A model generated the notes under the pieces. The model was not told where the DNA came from. It searched no databases and saw only the letters and a program-made list of their open reading frames with translations. Both the position numbers and the translations under genes were made by a program. This document shows, piece by piece, positions 42,008 to 50,371 of a stretch of 64,000 bases of DNA (positions are counted from its first letter, which is position 1; the number at the start of each line of letters is the position of its first letter). This DNA is from JAWKJY01 sp041393535 (lineage in GTDB: Bacteria > Actinomycetota > Thermoleophilia > Gaiellales > Gaiellaceae): positions 372,001-436,000 of the forward strand of contig JAWKJY010000002.1 of NCBI GenBank assembly GCA_041393535.1, given 5' to 3'.

Positions 42008-44392
42008 ATGGCCACCCGGCTCTTCGGCGCCGCGGTCCGGCGCACGGAGGACGAGCGGCTGCTGCGCGGCGGCGGCTGCTACCTCGACGACGTACCGCTC
42101 CCCGGCGCGCTGCACGTCGCGTTCCTGCGCAGCCCGGTCGCGCACGCGCGCATCGTCCGGCTCGACGTGACTGCTGCCCGCGCCGCCCGGGGCGTCGCCG
42201 CCGTCTACACGCACGCCGACCTCGGCCCCGTCGGCGCGCCGCTGCCGCTGCTCTTCCCGGGCCCGGCGCTCCCGCACCCGCGGACACAGGAGCCGCTCGC
42301 CTCGACGGACGTCGACCACGTCGGCCAGACGATCGCGATGGTCGTCGCCGAGTCCCGCTACCTCGCCGAGGACGCGCTCGAGCTGATCGAGCTGGAGCTC
42401 GACGAGCTGCCCGTGGTCGTCGGCCCAGTCGCTGCCGCCCGCGCGGGCGCGCCGCTCGTCCACGAGGGCCTGCCGTCGAACGTCGCCGGCACGGTCGTCC
42501 AGGTCGTCGGCGACCCGGACGCGGCGTTCGCCGCCGCGGACGTCGTCCTGCGACTCGACCTGACGCTCGACCGCGGCGCGGCGATGCCCATGGCGACGCG
42601 TGGCGTCGCGGCCCGCCGCGACCCGCGCACCGGGCAGCTCGACGTGTGGGACTCGACCCAGGCCGCGATCCCGGTCCGCGGCGGCCTGATCTCGGCGCTC
42701 GGGCTGCCCGAGGAGCGCGTCCGGGTCGTCGCGCCCGACACGGGCGGAGGCTTCGGCGTCAAGGCGTACTTCTTCTACCCGGAGGAGCTCCTCGTCCCCT
42801 GGGCCGCGCTCCGCCACGACGCCCCCGTCAAGTGGGTCGAGGATCGCCAGGAGCACTTCCTCGGGTCGACGCACGAGCGGCTGCAGGCGCACGAGGTCGA
42901 GGTCGCCGCGACGAGTGACGGCGAGGTGCTCGCGATCCGCGACCGGTTCGTCCACGACGCGGGCGCGTTCATCGCCTACGGCCTGACGACGCCCACGGTG
43001 ACCGCGAGCCAGATCGCGGGCCCGTACCGCGTGCCGAGCCAGCGCGTCGAGTTCTCGGCCGTCTACACGAACACGGTGCCGACGAGCCCCTACCGCGGGG
43101 CCGGCCGCCCGCACGCGTGCTTCGTGATGGAGCGGGTGCTCGACCGCCTCGCCGCGGAGCTCGGGCTCGACCGGGCCGAGATCCGCCGCCGGAACCTCGT
43201 GACGGCGTTCCCCTGGCGGCGCGACGGCGTCTCGTTCGCGGACGGCTCGACCGTCGAGCTCGACTCCGGGGACTACCTGCGCCAGCTCGACCTGCTGCTC
43301 GACGGCGTCGGCTACGAGGGCTTCGCGGCCGAGCGCGCGGCGGCGCGGGCGGAGGGCCGCCTGCTCGGGATCGGCCTCGCCTGCTACGTCGAGGCGACCG
43401 GGATGGGGCCGTACGAGGGCGCGCGCGTCGAGGTGCAGGGGACGACCGGCCGCGTCCACGTCCGCACCGGGCTGACCACGCAGGGCCAGTCGCACGCGAC
43501 GACGCTCGCCCAGATCGCGGCGGACGAGCTGGGCGTCGGGCTCGACCAGGTCGTCGTCACGACGGGCGACACGGCCGAGATGCCCTACGGCGCGGCGACC
43601 TACGGCAGCCGGACGGCCGTCGTCAGCGGGAACGCCGTCGCCCGGGCGGCGACCGCGGTGCGGGAGAAGGCGCTCCGGCTCGCCGCGGGGATGCTCGAGG
43701 CGGCGCCGGACGACCTCGAGCTCGCCGAGGGGCGGATCGTCGTGCGCGGCGCGCCCGAGCGCAGCGTGACCCTCAAGCAGGTCGCGCTCGCGGCGAACCC
43801 GATGCGCTACGCGTTCGACCCGGAGGTCGTCGCCGTCATGCGCCTCGCGCCGCCCCGCCCGGAGGGCCTGCTGCCGCCGGGCGACGACCCGTCGCTCGAG
43901 GCGACCGAGTGGTTCGCGCCGCCGCGCGTCACGTGGGCGAGCGGCGCCCACGCCGCGGTCGTCGAGGTCGAGGCCGAGACGGGCCGCGTCACCGTCGTCC
44001 GCTACGTCGCCGTCCACGACTGCGGCCGCGTCGTCAACCCGCTCGTCGTCGAGGGGCAGGTCACGGGCGGCGTCGCCCAGGGCGTCGCCGGCGCGCTCTA
44101 CGAGCGCCTCGCCTACGACGAGCACGGCCAGCTCCGCAACGCCTCCTTCATGGACTTCCTCGTCCCCTTCGCGAGCGAGCTCCCGTCGATCGCCGTCCGC
44201 CACCTCGAGTCGCCCTCGCCGCTCAACCCGCTGGGGATCAAGGGCGCGGGCGAGGCCGGCGTCATCCCCGGCGCGGCGGTGATCGCGTCGGCGATCGAGG
44301 ACGCGCTGCGCGAGGACGGCGTCCTGCTCGACGAGATGCCGATCGACCCGGCGCGCCTGCACGCGCTGATCCGCGCGGCGCGCGCCGGCTGA
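42008..44392 (+). CDS. Molybdenum hydroxylase large subunit (xanthine dehydrogenase / CoxL family)
   Basis: A 794-residue molybdopterin-binding subunit. It shows RRTEDERLLRGGGCYLDDV (residues 10-28), PDTGGGFGVKAYFFYPEEL (~245), SPYRGAGRPHACFVMERVLDRLA (~362; the active-site loop reads YRGAGR, not the AYRCSFR of true form I CO dehydrogenase), TTQGQSHATT (~493) and the catalytic Glu in GIKGAGEAGVIPGAAV (~749). It should be an aldehyde or N-heterocycle hydroxylase or a form II CoxL. The usual FAD (CoxM) and [2Fe-2S] (CoxS) subunit genes are not adjacent: upstream is nrtR and downstream is trpF. Confidence 0.85.
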   Translation: MATRLFGAAVRRTEDERLLRGGGCYLDDVPLPGALHVAFLRSPVAHARIVRLDVTAARAARGVAAVYTHADLGPVGAPLPLLFPGPALPHPRTQEPLASTDVDHVGQTIAMVVAESRYLAEDALELIELELDELPVVVGPVAAARAGAPLVHEGLPSNVAGTVVQVVGDPDAAFAAADVVLRLDLTLDRGAAMPMATRGVAARRDPRTGQLDVWDSTQAAIPVRGGLISALGLPEERVRVVAPDTGGGFGVKAYFFYPEELLVPWAALRHDAPVKWVEDRQEHFLGSTHERLQAHEVEVAATSDGEVLAIRDRFVHDAGAFIAYGLTTPTVTASQIAGPYRVPSQRVEFSAVYTNTVPTSPYRGAGRPHACFVMERVLDRLAAELGLDRAEIRRRNLVTAFPWRRDGVSFADGSTVELDSGDYLRQLDLLLDGVGYEGFAAERAAARAEGRLLGIGLACYVEATGMGPYEGARVEVQGTTGRVHVRTGLTTQGQSHATTLAQIAADELGVGLDQVVVTTGDTAEMPYGAATYGSRTAVVSGNAVARAATAVREKALRLAAGMLEAAPDDLELAEGRIVVRGAPERSVTLKQVALAANPMRYAFDPEVVAVMRLAPPRPEGLLPPGDDPSLEATEWFAPPRVTWASGAHAAVVEVEAETGRVTVVRYVAVHDCGRVVNPLVVEGQVTGGVAQGVAGALYERLAYDEHGQLRNASFMDFLVPFASELPSIAVRHLESPSPLNPLGIKGAGEAGVIPGAAVIASAIEDALREDGVLLDEMPIDPARLHALIRAARAG

Positions 44393-44398
44393 CGCGGC

Positions 44399-45076
44399 TC
44401 AGCCGCGGGCGGCGCGGGCGGCGGCGACGAAGGCGCGCGTGCGCCCGGGGTCCTTGCGGTGCCCCGGGCCCTCGACGCCGCTGATCACGTCGACGCCGTG
44501 CGGGCGCACGGCGGCGATCGCCGCCCCCACGCTCGCCGCGTCGAGGCCGCCGGCGAGGATCACCGGGCAGGGCGCTGCGGCGGCGACGGCCCGGGCGAGC
44601 GTGCGGTCGATCGGCACCCCCGTCCCGGCCGGGCGTGCGCGCGTCCGCGCGTCGAGCAGGATCTCGTCGGCGCCTGCGTCGTGCAGGCGGCGCGCGACCT
44701 CGACGAGCGCGTGCGCGTCCGCGTCCGGCGACTCGACGTCGACCCGGAGCGCCCGGATCAGCCGCGTGCCGCTGCCGGCGAGGCGCGTCGCGACCGCTTC
44801 CACGACCGCCTCCGGCTCGTCCAGGTGGAGCTGGAGCGCGGTCGGCCGTGTCGCCTCGGCGAGTGCGACGAGCGTCTCGGCGTCGCCGCCGACGACCGCG
44901 ACCCGGTCGACCCCGGCCGGGACGGCCGCGAGCAGCGCGGCGGCGCGCGCCCGGTCGACCGTCCACGGCACGGGGAGGGGGTACTCGACGACGACGCCGA
45001 CCGCGTCCGCGCCCGCCTCGACGCAGAGGGCGACGTCCTCCTCGTGGGCGTTCCCGCAGAGCTTGACCCAGGTCAC
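44399..45076 (-). CDS. trpF: Phosphoribosylanthranilate isomerase (second, stand-alone copy)
   Basis: A 225-residue TIM-barrel isomerase of tryptophan synthesis. The catalytic Cys is in VKLCGNAHEEDV (residues 4-15), ALQLHLDEPE is near 79, the catalytic Asp in EILLDARTRARPAGTG (~138), and the phosphate-binding loops VILAGGLDAASV (~174) and DVISGVEG (~195). It keeps the Asp plus Gly-Thr-Gly loop that the TrpF half of the fused copy (49166) has lost. The ATG overlaps the trpC stop. It is the last gene of the second trpD-C-F set. Confidence 0.85.
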   Translation of the reverse strand: MTWVKLCGNAHEEDVALCVEAGADAVGVVVEYPLPVPWTVDRARAAALLAAVPAGVDRVAVVGGDAETLVALAEATRPTALQLHLDEPEAVVEAVATRLAGSGTRLIRALRVDVESPDADAHALVEVARRLHDAGADEILLDARTRARPAGTGVPIDRTLARAVAAAAPCPVILAGGLDAASVGAAIAAVRPHGVDVISGVEGPGHRKDPGRTRAFVAAARAARG

Positions 45077-45786
45077 CGGCCCGGCCAGCCGACCGCCACG
45101 AGCGCGTCGATCGCCTCGGCGGGGTCGGGCGCCGTCAGGATCGCCGTCCCGACCAGCACGGCGTCCGCCCCGGCGTCCCGGGCCCGCCGCGCGTCCTCCG
45201 GGCCGCGGATCGCGCTCTCCGAGAGGACGAGCGCGCCCTCGGGGACGAGCGGCGCGAGGGACTCCGTCCGCCCGACGTCGCCGTCGTCCGTCTCGAGCAC
45301 GAGGATGTCGCGGTTGTTGATGCCGAGCAGGTCGGGACGGATCCCGAGCTCGGCGACCCGACGCAGCTCCTGCTCGTCGTGCGTCTCGACGAGCGTCTCC
45401 AGGCCCCGCGCGTGCGCGGCCTCGTTCAGCCGCGCGACCGCCTCGGCGCCGAGCACGCAGACGGTCAGCAGGAGGCAGTCGGCGCCCGCGGCGAGCGTCT
45501 CGTCGAGGCCGACCTCGTCGCGGACGAAGTCCTTGCGCAGGATCGGCACGTCGACGTGCGGGCGCACGCGGCGGACGAGGTCGAGGCTGCCGCGGAAGTC
45601 CGTCGCCTCCGTCACGACCGAGAGGCCGGCGATCGGCCGGGAGCCCATCCGACGCGCGAGCGCCTCCGGCTCCCGACCGCGCAGGAGGTCGCCGTCCTTC
45701 GGCGAGCGGACCTTGATCTCCGAGAGCACCGGCAGCAGGCCCGCCTGCTGCCGGGCCCGGATGCTCGCGGCGAGGCTGCGCCTCAC
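45073..45786 (-). CDS. trpC: Indole-3-glycerol phosphate synthase (second copy)
   Basis: A 237-residue TIM-barrel synthase. All expected catalytic segments are canonical: SEIKVRSP (Glu, Lys), VPILRKDFVRDE (Lys), LVETHDEQEL (Glu), GINNRD (Asn) and LSESAI (Glu, Ser). It is shorter than typical TrpC (~260), lacking part of the N-terminal helix. GTG 45786 overlaps the trpD stop (GTGA), and its own stop overlaps trpF, so the three genes are translationally coupled. Compare the fused TrpC-TrpF at 49166, where the KDF motif reads KGF. Confidence 0.87.
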   Translation of the reverse strand: MRRSLAASIRARQQAGLLPVLSEIKVRSPKDGDLLRGREPEALARRMGSRPIAGLSVVTEATDFRGSLDLVRRVRPHVDVPILRKDFVRDEVGLDETLAAGADCLLLTVCVLGAEAVARLNEAAHARGLETLVETHDEQELRRVAELGIRPDLLGINNRDILVLETDDGDVGRTESLAPLVPEGALVLSESAIRGPEDARRARDAGADAVLVGTAILTAPDPAEAIDALVAVGWPGR

Positions 45787-46817
45787 GCGCCCTCGGCGAC
45801 GATCGCGTTCGACGCCTCGACGAACTCGACCAGCTTGCGCAGGCCGGCGCCGGAGTCGATCAGCTCCTGGGCCTTCTTCACGCCCGCCTCGGGGCTGTCG
45901 ACCACGCCGGCGACGTGGAGGGCGAAGGCGTTGTTCAGCACGAGGAAGTCGCGGCGCGGCCCCTGGTCCCTGCCCTCGAGGATGTCGCGGATGACCCGTG
46001 CGTTGTACTGCGGGTCGCCGCCCTTGACGTCCTCGAAGGACGCCCGCTGGAACCCGAGGTCCTCGGGCGTCACCGTGTAGTACTCGACGCGCTCGCCGCG
46101 GACGTCCGCGATCGAGGTCGGGCCGAGGATGGAGATCTCGTCGAGGCCGTCGAGGCCGTGGGCGACGATCACGTGCTTCATGTCGAGCTGGCGGACCGCC
46201 TCGCCGACGAGCTGGACGAGCTCGGGCCGGTAGACGCCCATCACGTGGTGGGGCGCGCCGGCCGGGTTGATCAGCGGGCCGATGATCGTGAAGAAGATCG
46301 TCTTGATCCCGAGCGCCTGCTCCGGGAAGAAGACCTTCAGCATCAGCGGGTGGAAGCTCGGCGCGTAGAGGAAGGAGAGCCCGATCCGCTCGATCAGCTT
46401 CTCGCCCTGCGCGGGCGTCAGCTCGACGGCGGCGCCGAGTGCCTCGAGCGCGTCGGCCGAGCCCGAGGACGACGAGATCGAGCGGCTCCCGTGCTTCGCC
46501 ACGGGAACGCCCGCGGCGGCGGTCAGGATCGCGTTCGCGGAGCTGACGTTGAACGTCGTCAGGCCGCCGCCGGTGCCGCACATGTCCGTCAGGTTGCCGC
46601 TCACCTGCGGGGCGATCTGGACGCAGTTGGCGCGCATCGCGCGGGCGATCGCCGCGACCTCGTCGACCGTCGGGCCCTTCATCAGCAGCGCGACGAGGAA
46701 GCCCGCGATCTGGACGTCGGTGACGTGGTCGTCACGCATCGCCTCGACGAACTCGACCGCCTCCGCGGGCGTGAGGTCCTCGCCGCGCGTGAGCTTGCCG
46801 AGCGAATCCTTGAACAT
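45783..46817 (-). CDS. trpD: Anthranilate phosphoribosyltransferase (second, divergent copy)
   Basis: A 344-residue transferase of PRPP to anthranilate. The motifs are shifted from the usual bacterial wording: GTGGGLTTFNVSS instead of GTGGDGxxTFN, KHGSRSISSSSGSAD instead of KHGNRAVSSxSGSAD, and GIKTIFFTIIGPLINPAGA instead of GxRTxFNxLGPLTNPA. I recall this variant mainly from archaeal-type TrpD, which suggests a different origin from the trpD at 50372. It has its own promoter-like TAGCCT (46858-46853 reverse) and a good SD (GGGGAGGA) before the ATG, so it is a separate transcription unit from trpEGD-CF-BA. Confidence 0.85.
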   Translation of the reverse strand: MFKDSLGKLTRGEDLTPAEAVEFVEAMRDDHVTDVQIAGFLVALLMKGPTVDEVAAIARAMRANCVQIAPQVSGNLTDMCGTGGGLTTFNVSSANAILTAAAGVPVAKHGSRSISSSSGSADALEALGAAVELTPAQGEKLIERIGLSFLYAPSFHPLMLKVFFPEQALGIKTIFFTIIGPLINPAGAPHHVMGVYRPELVQLVGEAVRQLDMKHVIVAHGLDGLDEISILGPTSIADVRGERVEYYTVTPEDLGFQRASFEDVKGGDPQYNARVIRDILEGRDQGPRRDFLVLNNAFALHVAGVVDSPEAGVKKAQELIDSGAGLRKLVEFVEASNAIVAEGA

Positions 46818-46915
46818 GCGTCCTCCCCTGGAGACGTCCTGGCCGACGGGAGAGGCTAGAGGACCCGCGGCCGCGCTGCCGCCAGCATCCCGCCACGCTC
46901 GGGGGAACGAGCCCG

Positions 46916-47310
46916 ATGCGTCTCCAGGTCGCAGCCGCGCTCGCCTCGCTCGCCTGGGCCGCGGCCACGAGCGCGGCCACGATCGCCGGCACCAGGCGCG
47001 CCTTCGTTGCCGATCCGACGCCGGACGGGGCCTGCGGCACGGGCGGGGCCTGCTCGCTCCGCGAGGCGATCCGGGAGGCGAACGGGGGCCGGCGAAGGGC
47101 CCGACGCCTCGCCGGCTCCGGCGAGGACGCGGGCGCGACCGGCGAGCTCGACGTGGCCTTGCCGATCACGATCCGGGGCTCGGGCCGCTCGCGGGCGACG
47201 GCGGGTCGTTCGCGACGCACGCGCCGGTCGAGGGGAGCCCGCTCGTCGACCGGCTCGCCACCTGCCCGGACGTGCCGGCTGAAGGCTCCCGCGACGCGCT
47301 AGACGGCGTC
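46916..47310 (+). pseudogene. Remnant of a CSLREA-type secreted beta-helix protein
   Basis: A short decayed gene between the two trp clusters, on the opposite strand. The first frame has a signal peptide (VAAALASLAWAAATSAA), then FVADPTPDGACGTGGACSLREAIREANGG, the hallmark N-terminus of CSLREA-domain proteins, and DAGATGELDVALPITIRGSGR. The next ~40 codons make sense only in another frame, as GGSFATHAPVEGSPLVDRLATCPD, which resembles the usual C-terminus (gGPTxTHAPLPGSPAIDaG...CP). The several-hundred-residue central beta-helix is missing. I read it as an internal deletion plus frameshift. Confidence 0.6.
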
Positions 47311-48018
47311 GACCGCCTCGCGCAGCGTGGCGACGAACGCGGCGAGCGCGTCCGGCCCGTCCTGCGCGACCTGGAGCGCGCGCGAGCCGACGACGACGCC
47401 GTCGCAGAGGGCGCACGCGGCCGCGGCGTGCTGCGGCGTCGAGATGCCGAAGCCCGCGTACAGCGGCAGGTCGGTCACCCGCCGCGTCCGCTCGACGAGG
47501 GGCGGGAGCTGCGGCGAGAGGTCGGCGCGCGCGCCCGTCGTTCCCGTCAGGGTCACGAGGTAGAGCCAGCCGTCCGACGCCTCGGCGCCCAGGCGGATGC
47601 GCTCGTCCGTCGACGTCGGCGCGACGAGCTGGATCCGGCGCAGGTCGGGGTAGACGTCCACGGGCAGGTCGGCGACGATCATCGAGTCGCCGCCCGCCGC
47701 CTCGAGCTCCTCGTCGAAGCGCCGCCAGCCGTACGCCTCGAGCAGCGCGGCGTACGTCATCGGCACGATCGGCACGTCGACGCGCTGGCGCAGCTCGCGC
47801 ACGAGCTCGAGCGCGCGCGCCGTGTTCATGCCCTCGGCGAGCGCCGCCTCGGCCGCCTGGCGGATCACCGGCCCGTCCGCGAGAGGGTCGGAGAACGGGA
47901 TGCCGAGCTCGATCATGTCCGCGCCGCCGCGGACGGCCGCCTCGGCGAGATCGACGGCCTGCGAGCTCGCCATCAGGTAGACGACGATCGCCTTGCGCGT
48001 CGGGACGGGCCGCCTCAC
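47299..48018 (-). CDS. trpA: Tryptophan synthase alpha chain
   Basis: A 239-residue TIM-barrel subunit that releases indole from indole-3-glycerol phosphate. The catalytic Glu is in IELGIPFSDPLADGP (residues ~37-51), the catalytic Asp in ADLPVD (~119), with LVAPTSTDERI (~134) and LYAGFGISTPQHAA (~202). It is ~25 residues shorter than typical at the N-terminus. GTG 48018 overlaps the trpB stop (GTGA). Last gene of the main trp operon; the CSLREA remnant follows. Confidence 0.9.
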   Translation of the reverse strand: MRRPVPTRKAIVVYLMASSQAVDLAEAAVRGGADMIELGIPFSDPLADGPVIRQAAEAALAEGMNTARALELVRELRQRVDVPIVPMTYAALLEAYGWRRFDEELEAAGGDSMIVADLPVDVYPDLRRIQLVAPTSTDERIRLGAEASDGWLYLVTLTGTTGARADLSPQLPPLVERTRRVTDLPLYAGFGISTPQHAAAACALCDGVVVGSRALQVAQDGPDALAAFVATLREAVDAV

Positions 48019-49169
48019 GCCCGGCTCCCCTCGATCGCGCGCATCGCCTCGGCGAGGTCCTTGTCGCCGCGGCCGGAGAGGTTGACGACGATCAGGTCGC
48101 CCGGCGTGTCGTCGACGCGCGCCATCGCGTGCGCGGTCTCGAGCGCGGGGATGATCCCCTCGGTGCGGGCGAGCCGCTGGAACGCCTCGATCGCCTCCTC
48201 GTCCGTGCACGGCACGTACGTCGCCCGACCCTGGTCGCGCAGCCACGCGTGCTCGGGGCCGACGCCCGGGTAGTCGAGCCCGGCCGAGATCGAGTGCGCG
48301 TCGGTGATCTGGCCCCACTCGTCGGCGAGGACGGAGGAGCGCGAGCCGTGCAGGATCGCCGTCCGGCCGCCGCCGAGGGAGGCCGCGCCCGCGGCCTCGA
48401 CGCCGACGAGGCGCACGCCCGGGTCGTCCGCGAAGCCCACGAAGATCCCGATCGCGTTCGAGCCGCCGCCGACGCACGCGATCACCGCGTCCGGCAGGCG
48501 GCCTTCGGCGGCGAGCACCTGCTCGCGCGCCTCGACGCCGATCACGCGCTGGAAGGCCTTGACGATCTCCGGGTACGGCGCCGGGCCGGCCGCCGAGCCG
48601 ATCAGGTAGTACGTCGAGTCGACGTTGGTGATCCAGTCGCGGATCGCCTCGCTCATCGCCTCCTTCAGCGTGCGCGTACCCAGCTCGACCGGGCGCACCT
48701 CGGCGCCGAGCAGGCCCATCCGCTGGACGTTCGGCTGCTGGCGGCGGATGTCCTCGGCGCCCATGAAGACGACGCACTCGAGGCCGAAGCGCGCGCAGAC
48801 GGTCGCCGTCGCGACGCCGTGCTGGCCGGCGCCGGTCTCGGCGACGATCCGCTGCTTGCCGAGCCGGCGCGCGAGCAGCGCCTGGCCGAGGGCGTTGTTC
48901 AGCTTGTGCGCCCCGGTGTGCAGCAGGTCCTCGCGCTTCAGGTAGACCCGCCGCCCCGGCGCGTAGCGCTCGGCGAGCGTCAGCGGGGTCGGGCGGCCGG
49001 CGTAGGAGCGCAGCAGCTCGTCCAGCTCCGCCCAGAAGGCGGGGTCGCGCTGGACCGCCTGCCAGCCCGCCTCGAGCTCGTCGAGGGCCGGGATCAGGGT
49101 CTCGGGCACGAAGCGGCCGCCGTACGGGCCGTACATGCCGTGCTCGACCGCAGCAGGCGCCTGGGTCAT
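48015..49169 (-). CDS. trpB: Tryptophan synthase beta chain
   Basis: A 384-residue PLP enzyme that joins indole and serine. GMYGPYGGRFVPETLIPALDELE at the start, REDLLHTGAHKLNNALGQ with the PLP Lys (~88), AETGAGQHGVATATV (catalytic Glu, ~112), and the PLP phosphate loop VGGGSNAIG (~230) are all canonical for TrpB1. ATG 49169 overlaps the trpCF stop, and its own stop overlaps trpA. Confidence 0.95.
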   Translation of the reverse strand: MTQAPAAVEHGMYGPYGGRFVPETLIPALDELEAGWQAVQRDPAFWAELDELLRSYAGRPTPLTLAERYAPGRRVYLKREDLLHTGAHKLNNALGQALLARRLGKQRIVAETGAGQHGVATATVCARFGLECVVFMGAEDIRRQQPNVQRMGLLGAEVRPVELGTRTLKEAMSEAIRDWITNVDSTYYLIGSAAGPAPYPEIVKAFQRVIGVEAREQVLAAEGRLPDAVIACVGGGSNAIGIFVGFADDPGVRLVGVEAAGAASLGGGRTAILHGSRSSVLADEWGQITDAHSISAGLDYPGVGPEHAWLRDQGRATYVPCTDEEAIEAFQRLARTEGIIPALETAHAMARVDDTPGDLIVVNLSGRGDKDLAEAMRAIEGSRA

Positions 49170-50371
49170 CCTCGCGCTCCTTCCGCGGCGCGCGCGGCGC
49201 GGACGAACGCGCGCACCTTCTCGTGGTCCTTGATCCCCGGGGCGGCCTCGGTGCCGCGCGCCGTGTCGACCGCCCAGGGGCGGACGGTGCGGATCGCCTG
49301 GCCGACGCTCGCCGCGTCGAGCCCGCCGGCGAGCACGACGCGCTCGCTCCGCGCCCGCGCGGCGGCGTCCGCCCAGTGGGCGTCGTCCTCGCCGAGCCAG
49401 GGCAGGTCGAGCACGCGCGCGACCTCCGCGCCCTGGCGCAGCAGGACCGCCTCGCGGCCGCGGACGGCGCCCTCCTCGGGCGCGTGCAGCTGGACGAGGT
49501 CGGTGCCGACCTCCTCGAACTCGCCGACGAACACGCCGACCGAGAGCATCGTGTCCGGGACGGCGAGCGGTGCCGCGGCGCGGCGCGGGCTGCCCTCGGC
49601 GAGCACGAAGCCCGCTAGGTCGGCGCCGGCCTCGTGCGCGGCCGCGACGTCCTCCTCGCGCGTCAGCCCGCACACCTTGACGAGCGGTCGGGAGAGCAGC
49701 TCGGCGAGCTTCGCGGCCGGGTCGGGCGCCCGCATCAGCGACGAGCCGACGAGCATCGCGTCCGCGCCGGCGAGCTCCGCCGCGGCGCCCTGGGCCCGGC
49801 TCCAGATGCCCGACTCCGCGACGACGAGCGGCCGCGCGTCGTCGCCCGCGGTCGCGTGGCGCGCCTGCGCGACCAGCTCGAGCTGGCGCACGCGGTCGAT
49901 GTCGAAGGTCGAGAGGTCGCGCGCGTTGATCCCGATCGGGTCGGCGCCGAGCGCGATCGCGCGCGCCAGCTCCTCGCCGTCGTGCGCCTCGACGAACGTG
50001 TCGAGGCCGAGCCCGGCCGCGCCGGCCATCATCCGCGCGGTCGTCTCGTCGTCGATGTCGCGCAGGATCAGCAGGATCGCGTCCGCGCCCGACTCCCGCG
50101 CCTGGCGCAGGTGCTCGTCCGTGGAGAAGAACCCCTTGGCGAGCAGCGGCAGCGTCGTCCGCTCGCGCGCCGCGGCGAGGTCGTCCCACGTGCCGGCGAA
50201 GCGCCGGTCGACGAGGATCGAGACGGCGGCCGCTCCGGCGCCCTCGTAGGCGGCCGCGATCGCGGCCGGGTCGGCGTCGGGCCGGAGGTCGCCCGCAGAG
50301 GGCGAGCGGCGCTTGACCTCGGCGATCGCCTGCAGGCCCGGCCGGGCGAGCGCGTCGCGGAACCGTCCCAT
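49166..50371 (-). CDS. trpCF: Fused indole-3-glycerol phosphate synthase / phosphoribosylanthranilate isomerase
   Basis: A 401-residue bifunctional protein. Residues 1-~225 are TrpC: IAEVKRRSPSAGD, LPLLAKGFFSTDE (Gly replaces the usual Asp after the catalytic Lys), FVEAHDGEE, GINARDLS (Ala for the second Asn) and VVAESGI. Residues ~228-401 are TrpF: VKVCGLTREEDV with the catalytic Cys, VQLHAPEE, VLAGGLDAASV and VDTARGTE. The TrpF catalytic Asp region is compressed to RVLDLPWLGEDDAHW and lacks the Gly-Gly-Thr/Ser-Gly loop seen in the stand-alone copy, so isomerase activity is doubtful. ATG 50371 directly follows the trpD TAG, with GAGGAGGAG as SD. Confidence 0.85.
   Translation of the reverse strand: MGRFRDALARPGLQAIAEVKRRSPSAGDLRPDADPAAIAAAYEGAGAAAVSILVDRRFAGTWDDLAAARERTTLPLLAKGFFSTDEHLRQARESGADAILLILRDIDDETTARMMAGAAGLGLDTFVEAHDGEELARAIALGADPIGINARDLSTFDIDRVRQLELVAQARHATAGDDARPLVVAESGIWSRAQGAAAELAGADAMLVGSSLMRAPDPAAKLAELLSRPLVKVCGLTREEDVAAAHEAGADLAGFVLAEGSPRRAAAPLAVPDTMLSVGVFVGEFEEVGTDLVQLHAPEEGAVRGREAVLLRQGAEVARVLDLPWLGEDDAHWADAAARARSERVVLAGGLDAASVGQAIRTVRPWAVDTARGTEAAPGIKDHEKVRAFVRAARAAEGARG

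Noticed and set aside
42008..44392. Aerobic CO dehydrogenase (form I CoxL)
   Set aside because: The active-site loop is YRGAGR rather than AYRCSFR, and coxM/coxS are missing, so the CO-oxidising form is not supported.
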